Positions 1 to 7,955 of a DNA stretch of 25,703 nt are shown here, one piece after another; position 1 is the first letter of the stretch, and each line of letters starts with the position of its first letter. Location of the stretch: the NCBI GenBank assembly GCA_051275515.1, contig JBNMOT010000038.1, positions 1 through 25,703 of the forward strand, written 5' to 3'. The notes under the pieces were generated by a model that did no database searches, had not been told where the DNA came from, and saw only the letters and a list, made by a program, of their open reading frames with translations. The stretch comes from Oleispira sp051275515. GTDB taxonomy: Bacteria; Pseudomonadota; Gammaproteobacteria; Pseudomonadales; Oceanobacteraceae. A program made the translations under genes and the position numbers.

Positions 1-67
1 AATTTAATTAATTGTCGGTAATCTGTAAAAATTATAAAGTGATTTTATTTCGACTGAAAAGTTTAAT

Positions 68-942
68 CTATTTAACTTTACAGGCAAAATTAAAACCTTC
101 TACATGAGTTGGATCGCTTTTTTTATTACCTTTTTTGTCTGTTTCAATTACGCACTGCTATTAATAGCCATTGCTAATAGTTTGGGTTTAGACTTTTCAC
201 AAATTAAAACATTATTGATTCAGAACGTAGCGTTAACCATCCCAGCACGGTTAATAATTGGTATATTAACGGACTGTTATAGTCCAGAATTATTTATTCT
301 GCCTTGCTGGTTATCTGTTCCATTCCTTGTTTTATGTTTGCGTTGGCTGATAATTTTGCACGAGCAGTGCTTGCACGGTTTATGTTGGGCTTCGTATAGT
401 AAGCGAATGGTTTCCAGCAAAAGAGTTAAGTACGGCAGAAGGTGTTTATGGCAGTTGGGGTAACTTTGGTTCTGCTGCTGCAACCTTCACGCTCCCCGTT
501 ATTGCATTGGCATTTTTTTGGGGGGGGTGATGGTCGGAGATATACGGTGGGTATTACGGGGGCGGTAAGTTTTATTTTTTGTTTTTTTTATAGAAATGTT
601 ATGGATATTCTTAAAGTTTCTAAGTACTTTACCTCAAAACATTGATGCGCTCGAAATAACCAGTAAAGGCGACTTCTACTTATTGATTATTATGAAGCTG
701 CCCACGTACGCTGCGCCAACACTATTGATCTTAAAGGCAGGTCTTGCGGCGGGTTACTTCGCGATGTCTTTGGTCGATGGCTCTTGGCCCTTAGGGCTTA
801 CGGTAGTGACGGTAGTGACGGTAATGGCATGTTCTTTCTTTGTACAGGAGAGGGCGCGGTGTTTGCAGTGACAGCGGTTGTTGGTTTCCTTGTCTTGCTA
901 ATGATGGAAGATGGTTCCGTACAGATGAGCGATGTGAGCTAA
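68..942 (+). pseudogene. Decayed NarK-family nitrate/nitrite MFS transporter
   Basis: Fragments of one NarK-type major facilitator protein lie in order but in changing frames. The first reads FNFTGKIKTFYMSWIAFF and continues to about 290 (TM1-2 and the ARLIIGIL loop). A second frame gives SALLVICSIPCFMFALAD (about 298-395), ending in two stops. A third gives SEWFPAKELSTAEGVYGSWG (from 396). A fourth gives GDGRRYTVGITGAVSFIF and YRNVMD (about 523-645). A fifth gives EITSKGDFYLLIIMKLPTYAA joined to PTLLILKAGLAAGYFAM (about 638-848). The last gives GEGAVFAVTAVVGFLVLLMMED and ends in MSDVS-stop at 940-942. No ATG lies in frame upstream of 104, which is already inside TM1; an in-frame TAA sits at 35-37. 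Compared with remembered family members of nearly 500 residues, at least three blocks are missing. The gene cannot make a transporter. Family assignment is by recognised motifs; the extent of the losses is inference. Confidence 0.85.
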
Positions 943-957
943 GTATGTTTTTTAAAC

Positions 958-986
958 TTGCCTATATTTCATTTGAGTTATATTTT
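958..986 (+). promoter_or_regulatory. Candidate sigma70 promoter for the rhodanese gene
   Basis: TTGCCT (958-963), a 17-base spacer, then TATTTT (981-986). It lies just after the narK remnant and about 27 bases before the rhodanese start. Each element matches only four of six consensus bases. Confidence 0.35.
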
Positions 987-1012
987 GTAATAACACACAT
1001 TTTTTGAGATTT

Positions 1013-1357
1013 ATGATGAAAAAAACACTCATATTGTTGATCATGTTAGGCAGTTTTTCTGCACTCGCCGATTCAGTTTATTGGATTGATGTGCGAACCG
1101 CTGCTGAATATAATACAGGGCATTTGGAAGGGGCCGTTAATATACCTCATGGTGAAATTGCCAATGAGATTGGTGGATTAACCCAGGATAAAAATGCTGA
1201 AATTTATGTGTATTGCCGAAGTGGTGGTCGAGCAGGTAAGGCGTTGAATGCTTTAGAGGAGCTAGGCTATACGCAAGTGGTTAATGAAGGTGGATATAAT
1301 GACGTTGTAGAAAAGATGAAGAAAGTGGAGGCTAAGCCAAACTCTAATGGGTATTAA
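1013..1357 (+). CDS. Exported single-domain rhodanese (PspE/GlpE-like)
   Basis: A 114-residue single rhodanese domain with an N-terminal signal peptide: MMKK, a hydrophobic stretch TLILLIMLGSF, and a likely signal peptidase cut after SALA (residue 19). The mature protein carries DVR (26-28), the GHLEGAVNIP motif (36-45) and the active-site loop CRSGGRAG with the catalytic Cys68. Family members transfer sulfane sulfur from thiosulfate or persulfides to thiophilic acceptors such as cyanide; the real substrate here is unknown. I chose ATG 1013 rather than an upstream TTG at 1004 because the signal peptide then starts with the usual basic end and GAG lies five bases upstream; ATG 1016 is also possible. 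It is transcribed alone, between the dead narK gene and a convergent stress gene. Confidence 0.85.
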   Translation: MMKKTLILLIMLGSFSALADSVYWIDVRTAAEYNTGHLEGAVNIPHGEIANEIGGLTQDKNAEIYVYCRSGGRAGKALNALEELGYTQVVNEGGYNDVVEKMKKVEAKPNSNGY

Positions 1358-1375
1358 TATTGGTTGGGGCACAAG

Positions 1376-1411
1376 CCACTATTCGTTTGGAAACCACTAC
1401 TCGTTCGAAAG
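1376..1411. repeat. Two-copy 18-base imperfect tandem repeat
   Basis: CCACTATTCGTTTGGAAA (1376-1393) is directly followed by CCACTACTCGTTCGAAAG (1394-1411). The copies match at 14 of 18 positions and all four differences are transitions. The second copy contributes the left arm of the hairpin at 1396-1427. Confidence 0.6.
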
Positions 1412-1427
1412 ATACTGAACAAGTAGT
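1396..1427. terminator. Hairpin between convergent rhodanese and uspE genes
   Basis: ACTACTCGTTC (1396-1406) pairs with GAACAAGTAGT (1417-1427) with one mismatch across a 10-base loop. It sits in the 77-base gap between two convergent genes, where a bidirectional terminator is expected. Neither side has a good T run (only TTT after the right arm), so its termination role is inference. Confidence 0.35.
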
Positions 1428-1434
1428 TTAAAGG

Positions 1435-2364
1435 TCATGAAATATCCGGTTTCACGCCATCAAGTGGTTTTATAACGAGAACGTCACAGGGTACGCGGTC
1501 GATAATTCTTTCTGCCGTATTACCCAGCAATACTCCTGAGAATCCTTCTCTCGCCACACTTCCTATCACTACAAGATCTGCTTCAATTTCTTTTGCCATT
1601 AATTCAACAACATCGTCAGGATCACCTTCGGTAATGTGAATATGATCATCATTGATGTTGTATTTCTTTGCGTAGTGATCGCACTCATCTTTGTGTTGTG
1701 CCGTGATATATTTCTGAATATCGTCGGGTGCCGTTACTTCAGGCACCATAGCAAAAGCCAATGCGACCATAGGGTATGAATTGACTAGATGCAGATCAGT
1801 AGCAAAATGATCGGCTAGGTGTTCGGCAAAATCTAGAATATTTTCATTAATTAATCGATGTCCTTCATCGTGAGATGTCGCATCGATTGACGCAAGGATT
1901 CGATTGTTTACCCAAGGTTTGGCCGATTTAACTAACATTACCGGGGCGGGGCAGTGACGCAGTAAACTCCAGTCACTGTGAGTGAATATACGATCGATTA
2001 TACCGTGATGTGTTTCGGTGCCTTTAATTACCAAGTCAAAATCTGAATGACTCATTGAAGCCATAACGGCATTGTGAATATTTTTTTGCCAATGCGCTTC
2101 TGTCGAAACCTTTATGCCTTTTTTTTCAGCCTCGGTGGCAAAACTTTCTAACCATAATTCGCAGTGATTAATAAGCGCCGTTTTAATTTTCTGCTTGGTT
2201 TCTGAGGCTAGCGAGGAGCTATCTTCGCAGTAACTCTCAAAACAACTGCCTATAATTGTAATGTCAGCCTTTACCGCGCTGGCTAATGTTAAGGCTCGAT
2301 CAAAGGCGTGCTGTTCTGGATGTTCGCTATCGAGTACGACCAGGATGTGATTAATATCTAGCAT
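1435..2364 (-). CDS. uspE: Tandem universal stress protein, UspE-like
   Basis: A 309-residue cytoplasmic protein made of two UspA domains (about 1-150 and 160-309). Domain 1 ends with HSDWSLLRHCPAPVMLVK, a UspE-type signature. Domain 2 ends with the nucleotide-binding pattern VIGSVAREGFSG followed by GNTAERI and the closing strand CDVLVIKP, so ATP binding is more likely in domain 2. Usp proteins help cells survive stationary phase, oxidative stress and respiratory arrest; the E subclass is linked in Escherichia coli to motility and aggregation. The open frame extends upstream to 2442, but the start at 2364 (MLDINHILVVLD) is preferred because GAGGAG (2376-2371) lies six bases before it and the homologous domain begins there. 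It follows the lysR gene on the same strand with a 111-base gap. Symbol by family resemblance. Confidence 0.85.
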   Translation of the reverse strand: MLDINHILVVLDSEHPEQHAFDRALTLASAVKADITIIGSCFESYCEDSSSLASETKQKIKTALINHCELWLESFATEAEKKGIKVSTEAHWQKNIHNAVMASMSHSDFDLVIKGTETHHGIIDRIFTHSDWSLLRHCPAPVMLVKSAKPWVNNRILASIDATSHDEGHRLINENILDFAEHLADHFATDLHLVNSYPMVALAFAMVPEVTAPDDIQKYITAQHKDECDHYAKKYNINDDHIHITEGDPDDVVELMAKEIEADLVVIGSVAREGFSGVLLGNTAERIIDRVPCDVLVIKPLDGVKPDIS

Positions 2365-2475
2365 TATGAGCTCCTCAAGAGATAAAATTAATGCAGGGTC
2401 GTAGAATTTTAACGAGCTCTGCTTTAATTTAATGTACCGCAAAATGTTTCGTTTAAATTGCCTTATATCAATAGT

Positions 2476-3363
2476 CTAGGCCTTTATCAGGGCAATAAAA
2501 GCTTTTGCTGCGTTTGAAAGGGTGCGGTCTTGTAAATAAAGAAAGCCTAATGGACGAGTAAGAATTATTTGATCTACATTTAATGCCGTTATTCCAATTT
2601 CTTCTGCGTTATCAAGCATTGATTCGGGTAATAAACTCCAGCCCAAGCCAACGGAGACCAGCATTTTAATGGTCTCTAAATAGTTGGTGGGCATAGGGGT
2701 ATGAAGAGGGAGGTTTTGTTGTTTAAATTTATCCACCAGCAATTTGAATGTAAAGGTATTGTTTTCAGGCAGGATGGCAGAATAGCGACTGAGATCACTC
2801 AGTTTGATCTGTTCAAGCAGGTTAAGTGGGTGCTCTTTCGCGCACACAAATACCATTTTATCGTGCCAAAGCACTTCGCTGATCATGCCTTCTGGAGAGT
2901 GGTTGGTATTTGAGGTTTCTAGTGTGGTCAATGCCAGTTCAACCTGTCTCTTGGCAACGGCCTGGTATGCAGACTCAGACCCCATAAAACTTAAGTTAAG
3001 CTCGGCGAGTGGAAATTGGCTAACAAATGACTTTAAAAATGACGGTAATCTATGTAAGCCAATATGATGGCTGGTCCCCAGTTTAAGACTGCCTTCTACT
3101 TGCTGATTCATATTACGCATCGACAATTGCGTATCTATGACGAGTTGCACAATTTCTTTGGCCTTAGGCAGAAGTGAAAGTCCAGTATCCGTTAGGCTTA
3201 AGCTACGATTGTGGCGGTCAAATAGAGGGCTATTCAGTTGTTCTTCTAAGCCTTTAATGCGTTTGCTGACTGCAGGCTGAGTAAGGTGTAATTGTTCAGC
3301 CGCCAATGAAAACGACCGTTGCTCTGCCACCGTGATAAAGGCTGTTAGTGCTTGGATGTCCAT
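2476..3363 (-). CDS. LysR-family transcriptional regulator, divergent from leuC
   Basis: A 295-residue LysR regulator. The N-terminal winged helix-turn-helix (about 1-60) reads FITVAEQRSFSLAAEQLHL, then TQPAVSKRIKGLEEQL and the DRHNRSLSLTDTG wing; a substrate-binding-like effector domain follows. Start at 3363 (MDIQALTAF) is chosen over 3393 because AGGAAAA (3376-3370) is spaced six bases from it and LysR proteins characteristically begin there. A LysR gene divergent from leuC is also known in Pseudomonas, so it probably binds the 204-base intergenic region and may control the leu genes, itself, or both. The effector is unknown. The homology is clear; the target is inference. Confidence 0.88.
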   Translation of the reverse strand: MDIQALTAFITVAEQRSFSLAAEQLHLTQPAVSKRIKGLEEQLNSPLFDRHNRSLSLTDTGLSLLPKAKEIVQLVIDTQLSMRNMNQQVEGSLKLGTSHHIGLHRLPSFLKSFVSQFPLAELNLSFMGSESAYQAVAKRQVELALTTLETSNTNHSPEGMISEVLWHDKMVFVCAKEHPLNLLEQIKLSDLSRYSAILPENNTFTFKLLVDKFKQQNLPLHTPMPTNYLETIKMLVSVGLGWSLLPESMLDNAEEIGITALNVDQIILTRPLGFLYLQDRTLSNAAKAFIALIKA

Positions 3364-3407
3364 GCTGTGTTTTCCTATTAAAATATGTATCACTGAATAG
3401 TGTTGCT

Positions 3408-3452
3408 TAAAGTGTCGCTGAATATAAGTATTCCTAATAGTAATGCACTTTA
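3408..3452. promoter_or_regulatory. Candidate LysR operator region
   Basis: An inverted pair TAAAGTG (3408-3414) / CACTTTA (3446-3452) encloses a smaller palindrome TATTCCTAATA (3429-3439) with a T...A spacing compatible with a LysR box. It lies upstream of the candidate leuC -35, where LysR activators usually bind. Sequence symmetry only. Confidence 0.35.
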
Positions 3453-3465
3453 TGAAAAATATGAA

Positions 3466-3495
3466 TTGGAGTTATTTGTAATTGTTTCGTATGAT
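3466..3495 (+). promoter_or_regulatory. Candidate leuC promoter
   Basis: TTGGAG (3466-3471), an 18-base spacer and TATGAT (3490-3495). The -10 matches five of six consensus bases, the -35 four of six. Transcription would start near 3502, giving a leader of about 65 bases before leuC. A weak -35 suits an activator-dependent promoter. Confidence 0.5.
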
Positions 3496-3501
3496 AAAGC
3501 T

Positions 3502-3533
3502 ATCAAAGAAGAAAGACATCAAAGAAGCTTCTT
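3502..3533 (+). repeat. Direct repeat and palindrome in the leuC leader
   Basis: ATCAAAGAAG occurs at 3502-3511 and again at 3518-3527 (period 16). The second copy runs into a perfect 12-base palindrome AAGAAGCTTCTT (3522-3533). It lies at the predicted transcript start; no Leu-rich leader peptide is visible. Function unknown. Confidence 0.5.
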
Positions 3534-3567
3534 GTTCAAATTAATCATACAGCCATGAGAGAGCGCT

Positions 3568-4998
3568 ATGACGGGTAAAACACTTTATGACAAGTTGTGG
3601 GATTCACACTTGGTCAAGCAACGTGATGACGGTACGGCTTTAATTTATATTGATCGTCAATTATTACACGAAGTGACCTCACCACAAGCGTTTGAAGGTC
3701 TTCGTATTGCAGGTCGTAAGCCGTGGAAACTGAGCGCCAACCTAGCAACCCCTGATCACAACGTACCAACAACGAAAACTGAACGTGCCGTCGGCATTGC
3801 AGGTATTCAAGATCCCGTCTCTAAAATTCAAGTTCAAACTTTAGATGACAACTGTAATGAATTTGGTATTACCCAGTTCGACATGATGGACAAACGTCAA
3901 GGTATTGTTCACGTTGTAGGCCCAGAGCAAGGCGCGACATTGCCTGGAATGACGGTTGTATGTGGTGACTCCCATACCGCAACACACGGCGCCTTTGCAG
4001 CGTTGGCACATGGCATCGGCACCTCTGAAGTGGAACATGTATTAGCCACTCAGTGCTTGATTCAGCGTAAAATGAAGAACCTTTTAATCAAGGTTGAAGG
4101 CACGTTAGGCGACGGCATTACTGGCAAAGACGTGGTATTGCATGTCATTGGCGTAATCGGTACTGCCGGTGGTAACGGTTGTGCGATGGAGTTTGGCGGT
4201 AGCGCGATTAGTAGTATGAGCATGGAGGGTCGTATGACCATGTGCAACATGGCAATCGAAGCGGGCGCGCGCGTAGGCATGGTTGCGTTTGATGAATTGA
4301 CCGCGGCCTATGTTAAAGGCCGCGACTTCTCACCGAAAGGCGATCACTGGGATATGGCGGTTGCGCAGTGGGCTGATTTAACCTCTGATGAAGACGCTGT
4401 TTTTGACAAGGTTGTTGATATTAACGCCGAAGATATTAAACCGCAGGTAACTTGGGGAACGTCCCCTGAAATGGTGACCACAGTAGACGGTTTTGTACCG
4501 ACGTTAGAAGACGCAAAAGACGATGTAGAGCGCAGTGGTTTTGTTCGTGCTTATGAATACATGGGATTAACCCCAGGCCAAGCGATTACCGACATTAATC
4601 TTGATCGTGTTTTCATTGGTTCATGTACTAACAGCCGCATTGAAGATTTACGCGCGGCTGCGGCTGTTGCGAAAGGCAATAAAGTCGCGGCTTCTGTACT
4701 TCAGGCTTTGGTTGTACCGGGTTCTGGCTTAGTTAAAGAACAAGCTGAAAAAGAAGGTTTAGATAAAATCTTCATCGAGGCAGGCTTTGAATGGCGTGAG
4801 CCAGGTTGCTCTATGTGCTTAGCGATGAACGCGGATAAGTTGGGCAGTGGTGAGCATTGTGCTTCAACGTCTAACCGTAACTTTGAAGGTCGCCAGGGCT
4901 ATGGCGGCCGCACGCATTTGGTCAGCCCAGCAATGGCAGCTGCCGCTGCGATTGCCGGTCATTTTGTTGATGTTCGTCAGTTTGAATTGGTTAAATAA
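3568..4998 (+). CDS. leuC: 3-isopropylmalate dehydratase, large subunit
   Basis: With LeuD it isomerises 2-isopropylmalate to 3-isopropylmalate in leucine synthesis in the cytoplasm. The 476-residue length fits the bacterial aconitase-family subunit. The three [4Fe-4S] ligands are visible: Cys353 in FIGSCTNSRIEDL and Cys414 and Cys417 in EPGCSMCLAMN. Other signatures are VCGDSHTATHGAFAALAHGIGTSEVEHV and the C-terminal STSNRNFEGRQGYGGRTHLVSP. GAGAG lies a few bases before the ATG. leuD starts 11 bases after the stop, so the subunits are co-transcribed. Expression is probably set by the promoter at 3466-3495 and the divergent LysR protein. Function certain at family level. Confidence 0.97.
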   Translation: MTGKTLYDKLWDSHLVKQRDDGTALIYIDRQLLHEVTSPQAFEGLRIAGRKPWKLSANLATPDHNVPTTKTERAVGIAGIQDPVSKIQVQTLDDNCNEFGITQFDMMDKRQGIVHVVGPEQGATLPGMTVVCGDSHTATHGAFAALAHGIGTSEVEHVLATQCLIQRKMKNLLIKVEGTLGDGITGKDVVLHVIGVIGTAGGNGCAMEFGGSAISSMSMEGRMTMCNMAIEAGARVGMVAFDELTAAYVKGRDFSPKGDHWDMAVAQWADLTSDEDAVFDKVVDINAEDIKPQVTWGTSPEMVTTVDGFVPTLEDAKDDVERSGFVRAYEYMGLTPGQAITDINLDRVFIGSCTNSRIEDLRAAAAVAKGNKVAASVLQALVVPGSGLVKEQAEKEGLDKIFIEAGFEWREPGCSMCLAMNADKLGSGEHCASTSNRNFEGRQGYGGRTHLVSPAMAAAAAIAGHFVDVRQFELVK

Positions 4999-5009
4999 GG
5001 AGCGATAGT

Positions 5010-5645
5010 ATGAAGGCATTTGTTAAGCAAAGCGGTATTGTCGCTCCAATGGATCGAGCCAATATCGATACGGATATGATTATTCCGAAGCAATTTTTAA
5101 AATCGATCAAGCGCAGTGGCTTTGGCCCGAACTTGTTTGATGAGCTACGCTATCTTGATGAAGGTCAGCCAGATGCGGATAACTCGAGTCGTCCATTGAA
5201 TCCGGACTTTGTATTAAATCAGCCACGCTATAAAGGTGCGTCTGTTTTGATTACGCGCGAAAACTTTGGTTGTGGTTCTTCTCGCGAGCACGCGCCTTGG
5301 GCATTAGAAGATTTTGGTTTTAATATCATTATCGCCTCTAGCTATGCGGATATTTTCTTCAATAATAGTTTTAAAAACGGTCTTTTACCGATTGTATTAG
5401 AAGAAACTATTATCGATGGTTTATTTGCAGAAGTTGCCGCAACCGAAGGCTATGAATTGACCGTCGATTTAGAAAATCAAAACATTGTTAAGCCTAATGG
5501 CGATACCATTCCCTTTGAAGTAGATGCGTTCCGTAAGCATTGCTTATTAAACGGTTTAGACGACATTGGTTTGACCTTACAAGATGCTGCTGACATCACG
5601 GCGTATGAAGTAATACGCAAAGCATCTTCGCCTTGGTTGTTTTAA
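5010..5645 (+). CDS. leuD: 3-isopropylmalate dehydratase, small subunit
   Basis: Swivel-domain partner of LeuC in the isopropylmalate isomerase. The 211 residues match the usual length. The family signatures NIDTDMIIPKQFLKSIKRSGFG (near the N-terminus) and ENFGCGSSREHAPWAL (about 85-100) are intact; the latter loop contacts substrate. AAGGAG lies just before the ATG, and the 11-base gap after leuC supports translational coupling. Unlike Pseudomonas aeruginosa, where an extra small gene sits between leuD and leuB, only a 61-base repeat-bearing spacer follows here. Confidence 0.97.
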   Translation: MKAFVKQSGIVAPMDRANIDTDMIIPKQFLKSIKRSGFGPNLFDELRYLDEGQPDADNSSRPLNPDFVLNQPRYKGASVLITRENFGCGSSREHAPWALEDFGFNIIIASSYADIFFNNSFKNGLLPIVLEETIIDGLFAEVAATEGYELTVDLENQNIVKPNGDTIPFEVDAFRKHCLLNGLDDIGLTLQDAADITAYEVIRKASSPWLF

Positions 5646-5654
5646 ACGCTACCG

Positions 5655-5686
5655 TTATTACATCATTACATTATTACATTATTTAT
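5655..5686. repeat. Four-unit 8-base tandem repeat between leuD and leuB
   Basis: Consecutive octamers TTATTACA, TCATTACA, TTATTACA and TTATTTAT fill half of the 61-base leuD-leuB spacer. The units differ by one to three bases. The DNA is very AT-rich and just upstream of the leuB ribosome-binding site; its role, if any, is unknown. Confidence 0.7.
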
Positions 5687-5706
5687 ATAGTTAAGTTGGA
5701 ATTGAA

Positions 5707-6783
5707 ATGTCTAAAAAAGTATTGATTTTACCCGGTGACGGTATTGGTCCAGAGATAGTCACCGAAGCTGAAAACGTATTGCTTGCGGTGAACGAAAAAT
5801 TTAACCTAGGCCTTGAGTTTGATCACGGTCTAGTCGGTGGTGCTGGTTATGATGCAAAGGGTCATCCATTACCACAAGAGACCATGGAAAAAGCCAGAAC
5901 GGCGGATGCCATTCTTCTAGGCGCCGTTGGCGGTCCTAAATGGGATACCCTTGAAGATCGCGAAATGCGTCCAGAAAAAGGCCTTTTAGGTCTTCGTTCT
6001 GGTCTAGAATTGTTCGGTAACTTACGCCCCGCAATTCTCTACCCTCAGCTTGCAGATGCTTCATCATTGAAGCCTGAAGTAGTTTCAGGTCTAGACATCT
6101 TGATCGTGCGCGAACTAACGGGTGGCATTTATTTTGGCCAGCCACGGGGCATTCGTACATTAGAAAACGGCGAACGTGAAGGTTATAATACTTATGTATA
6201 TCGTGAGTCTGAAATTCGTCGCATCGGTAGAGTTGCTTTTGAAGCCGCTAAAAAACGTGGCGGAAAGTTATGTTCAGTCGACAAAGCCAACGTATTAGAA
6301 GTAACCGTATTGTGGCGTGAAATTATGACTGAAATGGCAAAAGACTACCCAGAAGTAGAGCTGTCGCACATGTACGTTGATAACGCCGCGATGCAGCTTG
6401 TGCGTGCGCCAAAGCAGTTTGATGTCATGGTCACCGGCAACATGTTTGGTGACATTTTATCCGATGCCGCCGCCATGCTAACGGGGTCAATCGGCATGTT
6501 GCCGTCAGCGTCTTTAGATAAAAACAATAAAGGCATGTACGAGCCCTGCCACGGCAGCGCCCCTGATATAGCTGGCCAAGGTATCGCTAACCCATTGGCT
6601 ACGATTCTTTCAGCAGCAATGATGTTAAGATACTCATTAGGCGAAAATGCGGCGGCGGCAGCCATTGAGAAAGCGGTCAGTGATGTTCTGGATCAAAATC
6701 TACGTACACCAGACATCTATTCTGACGGCATGACAAAAGTGAGTACCGCTGAAATGGGTGCCGCAGTTGTAAGCGCGCTTTAA
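5707..6783 (+). CDS. leuB: 3-isopropylmalate dehydrogenase
   Basis: NAD-dependent oxidative decarboxylation of 3-isopropylmalate to 2-oxoisocaproate, the third leucine-specific step. The 358-residue protein shows the beta-decarboxylating dehydrogenase signatures: N-terminal LPGDGIGPEIV, LRSGLELFGNLRPA, RELTGGIYFG, the catalytic Lys193 in VDKANVLE, and the metal/NAD motif NMFGDILSDAAAMLTGSIG. The C-terminal GSAPDIAGQGIANPLA block is complete. It follows leuD in the same direction after 61 bases and precedes asd by 56. Function certain. Confidence 0.97.
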   Translation: MSKKVLILPGDGIGPEIVTEAENVLLAVNEKFNLGLEFDHGLVGGAGYDAKGHPLPQETMEKARTADAILLGAVGGPKWDTLEDREMRPEKGLLGLRSGLELFGNLRPAILYPQLADASSLKPEVVSGLDILIVRELTGGIYFGQPRGIRTLENGEREGYNTYVYRESEIRRIGRVAFEAAKKRGGKLCSVDKANVLEVTVLWREIMTEMAKDYPEVELSHMYVDNAAMQLVRAPKQFDVMVTGNMFGDILSDAAAMLTGSIGMLPSASLDKNNKGMYEPCHGSAPDIAGQGIANPLATILSAAMMLRYSLGENAAAAAIEKAVSDVLDQNLRTPDIYSDGMTKVSTAEMGAAVVSAL

Positions 6784-6839
6784 GCTACAAATAAAATTAT
6801 TTACCGGGCGTTTAATATTGCTTAGGTTGGGAGAAAACA

Positions 6840-7955
6840 ATGAAAACTGTAGGTTTAGTAGGCTGGCGTGGCATGGTTGGATCCGTGCTAATGCAACGCA
6901 TGGAAGCAGAGAACGACTTTGCTGAGATTAATCCCGTATATTTTACGACCTCGCAAGCAGGGCAACCTGCGCCTGTTTTGGGTGGTAAAGAAGCGCCTGC
7001 ACTTAAAGATGCCTTTGATATTGAAGAACTAAAAGCCATGGACGTCATTATTACGTGCCAAGGTGGTGATTATACGTCAGCCGTTTACTCAAAGTTGATG
7101 AACTCTGGTTGGAAAGGCCATTGGATTGACGCAGCCTCAAGCTTGCGCATGAAAGATGATGCCGTGATCGTATTAGATCCCGTGAACAAAAACGTGATTA
7201 AAGATGCGTTGCATAACGGCAGCAAAACGTTTGTTGGCGGAAACTGTACGGTTTCACTGATGCTAATGGGCCTCGGTGGTTTGTTTGAAAATGGTTTAGT
7301 TGAGTGGTTGAGCTCACAAACCTATCAAGCAGCGTCGGGCGGTGGTGCCAAACACATGCGTGAACTGCTGACTCAAATGGGTCAGTTAAACTCAGTGGTT
7401 GCCGATAAATTGGCCGACCCACGAAGCGCAATTTTAGACATCGACCGTATCGTTGCTGAAACGCAGCGAAACGGCACCATGGATACAACCAACTTTGGCG
7501 TCCCCTTGGGTGGCAGCTTAATTCCATATATTGACTCCGAGTTAGAAAATGGCCAGAGCCGAGAAGAGTGGAAAGGGCAGGCAGAAACGAACAAAATTCT
7601 AGCAACCGGTAATGACATTATTCCCGTTGATGGTAACTGCGTGCGCATCGGTTCAATGCGCTGCCACAGCCAAGCGTTTACCATCAAACTGAAAAAAGAT
7701 GTACCGATGGATGAAATTAACGCGATGCTAAATGAACATAGCCAGTGGTCAGGAGTTGTACCTAATACCAAAGAAGCGACTATTGCAGGCTTAACACCTA
7801 CAGCCGTAACAGGGACGCTAAATGTGCCAGTTGGTCGTTTGCGTAAAATGAATATGGGACCTCAATACTTGAATGCTTTCTCTGTTGGTGATCAATTATT
7901 GTGGGGGGCTGCAGAGCCTTTACGTCGTATGTTACGCATTTTATTGGAAGATTAA
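6840..7955 (+). CDS. asd: Aspartate-semialdehyde dehydrogenase
   Basis: NADPH-dependent reduction of aspartyl phosphate to aspartate semialdehyde, the branch point to lysine/diaminopimelate, threonine and methionine. The 371-residue protein is of the Gram-negative type: N-terminal VGLVGWRGMVGSVLMQRM, catalytic Cys136 in GGNCTVSLMLMGLGGLF, acid/base His276 in RIGSMRCHSQAF, and the PVGRLRKMNMGP block near the end. GGGAGA lies seven bases upstream of the ATG. Its place directly after leuB matches Pseudomonas; the second asd-like gene found there before fimV is absent here. Function certain. Confidence 0.97.
   Translation: MKTVGLVGWRGMVGSVLMQRMEAENDFAEINPVYFTTSQAGQPAPVLGGKEAPALKDAFDIEELKAMDVIITCQGGDYTSAVYSKLMNSGWKGHWIDAASSLRMKDDAVIVLDPVNKNVIKDALHNGSKTFVGGNCTVSLMLMGLGGLFENGLVEWLSSQTYQAASGGGAKHMRELLTQMGQLNSVVADKLADPRSAILDIDRIVAETQRNGTMDTTNFGVPLGGSLIPYIDSELENGQSREEWKGQAETNKILATGNDIIPVDGNCVRIGSMRCHSQAFTIKLKKDVPMDEINAMLNEHSQWSGVVPNTKEATIAGLTPTAVTGTLNVPVGRLRKMNMGPQYLNAFSVGDQLLWGAAEPLRRMLRILLED

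Noticed and set aside
442..871. Small open frames read as independent membrane proteins
   Set aside because: Their sequences are fragments of one NarK protein in different frames, and their first residues are out-of-frame sequence.
2701..3067. Plus-strand open frames inside the lysR gene
   Set aside because: They lie wholly within a well-supported LysR coding region and resemble no known protein.
3555..3578. Seven-codon frame (MRERYDG) overlapping the leuC start, possible leader peptide
   Set aside because: It contains no leucine codons and its bases are explained by the leuC ribosome-binding site and start.
7198..7771. Two antisense open frames over asd
   Set aside because: Composition is that of reverse-read asd codons; no family motif.
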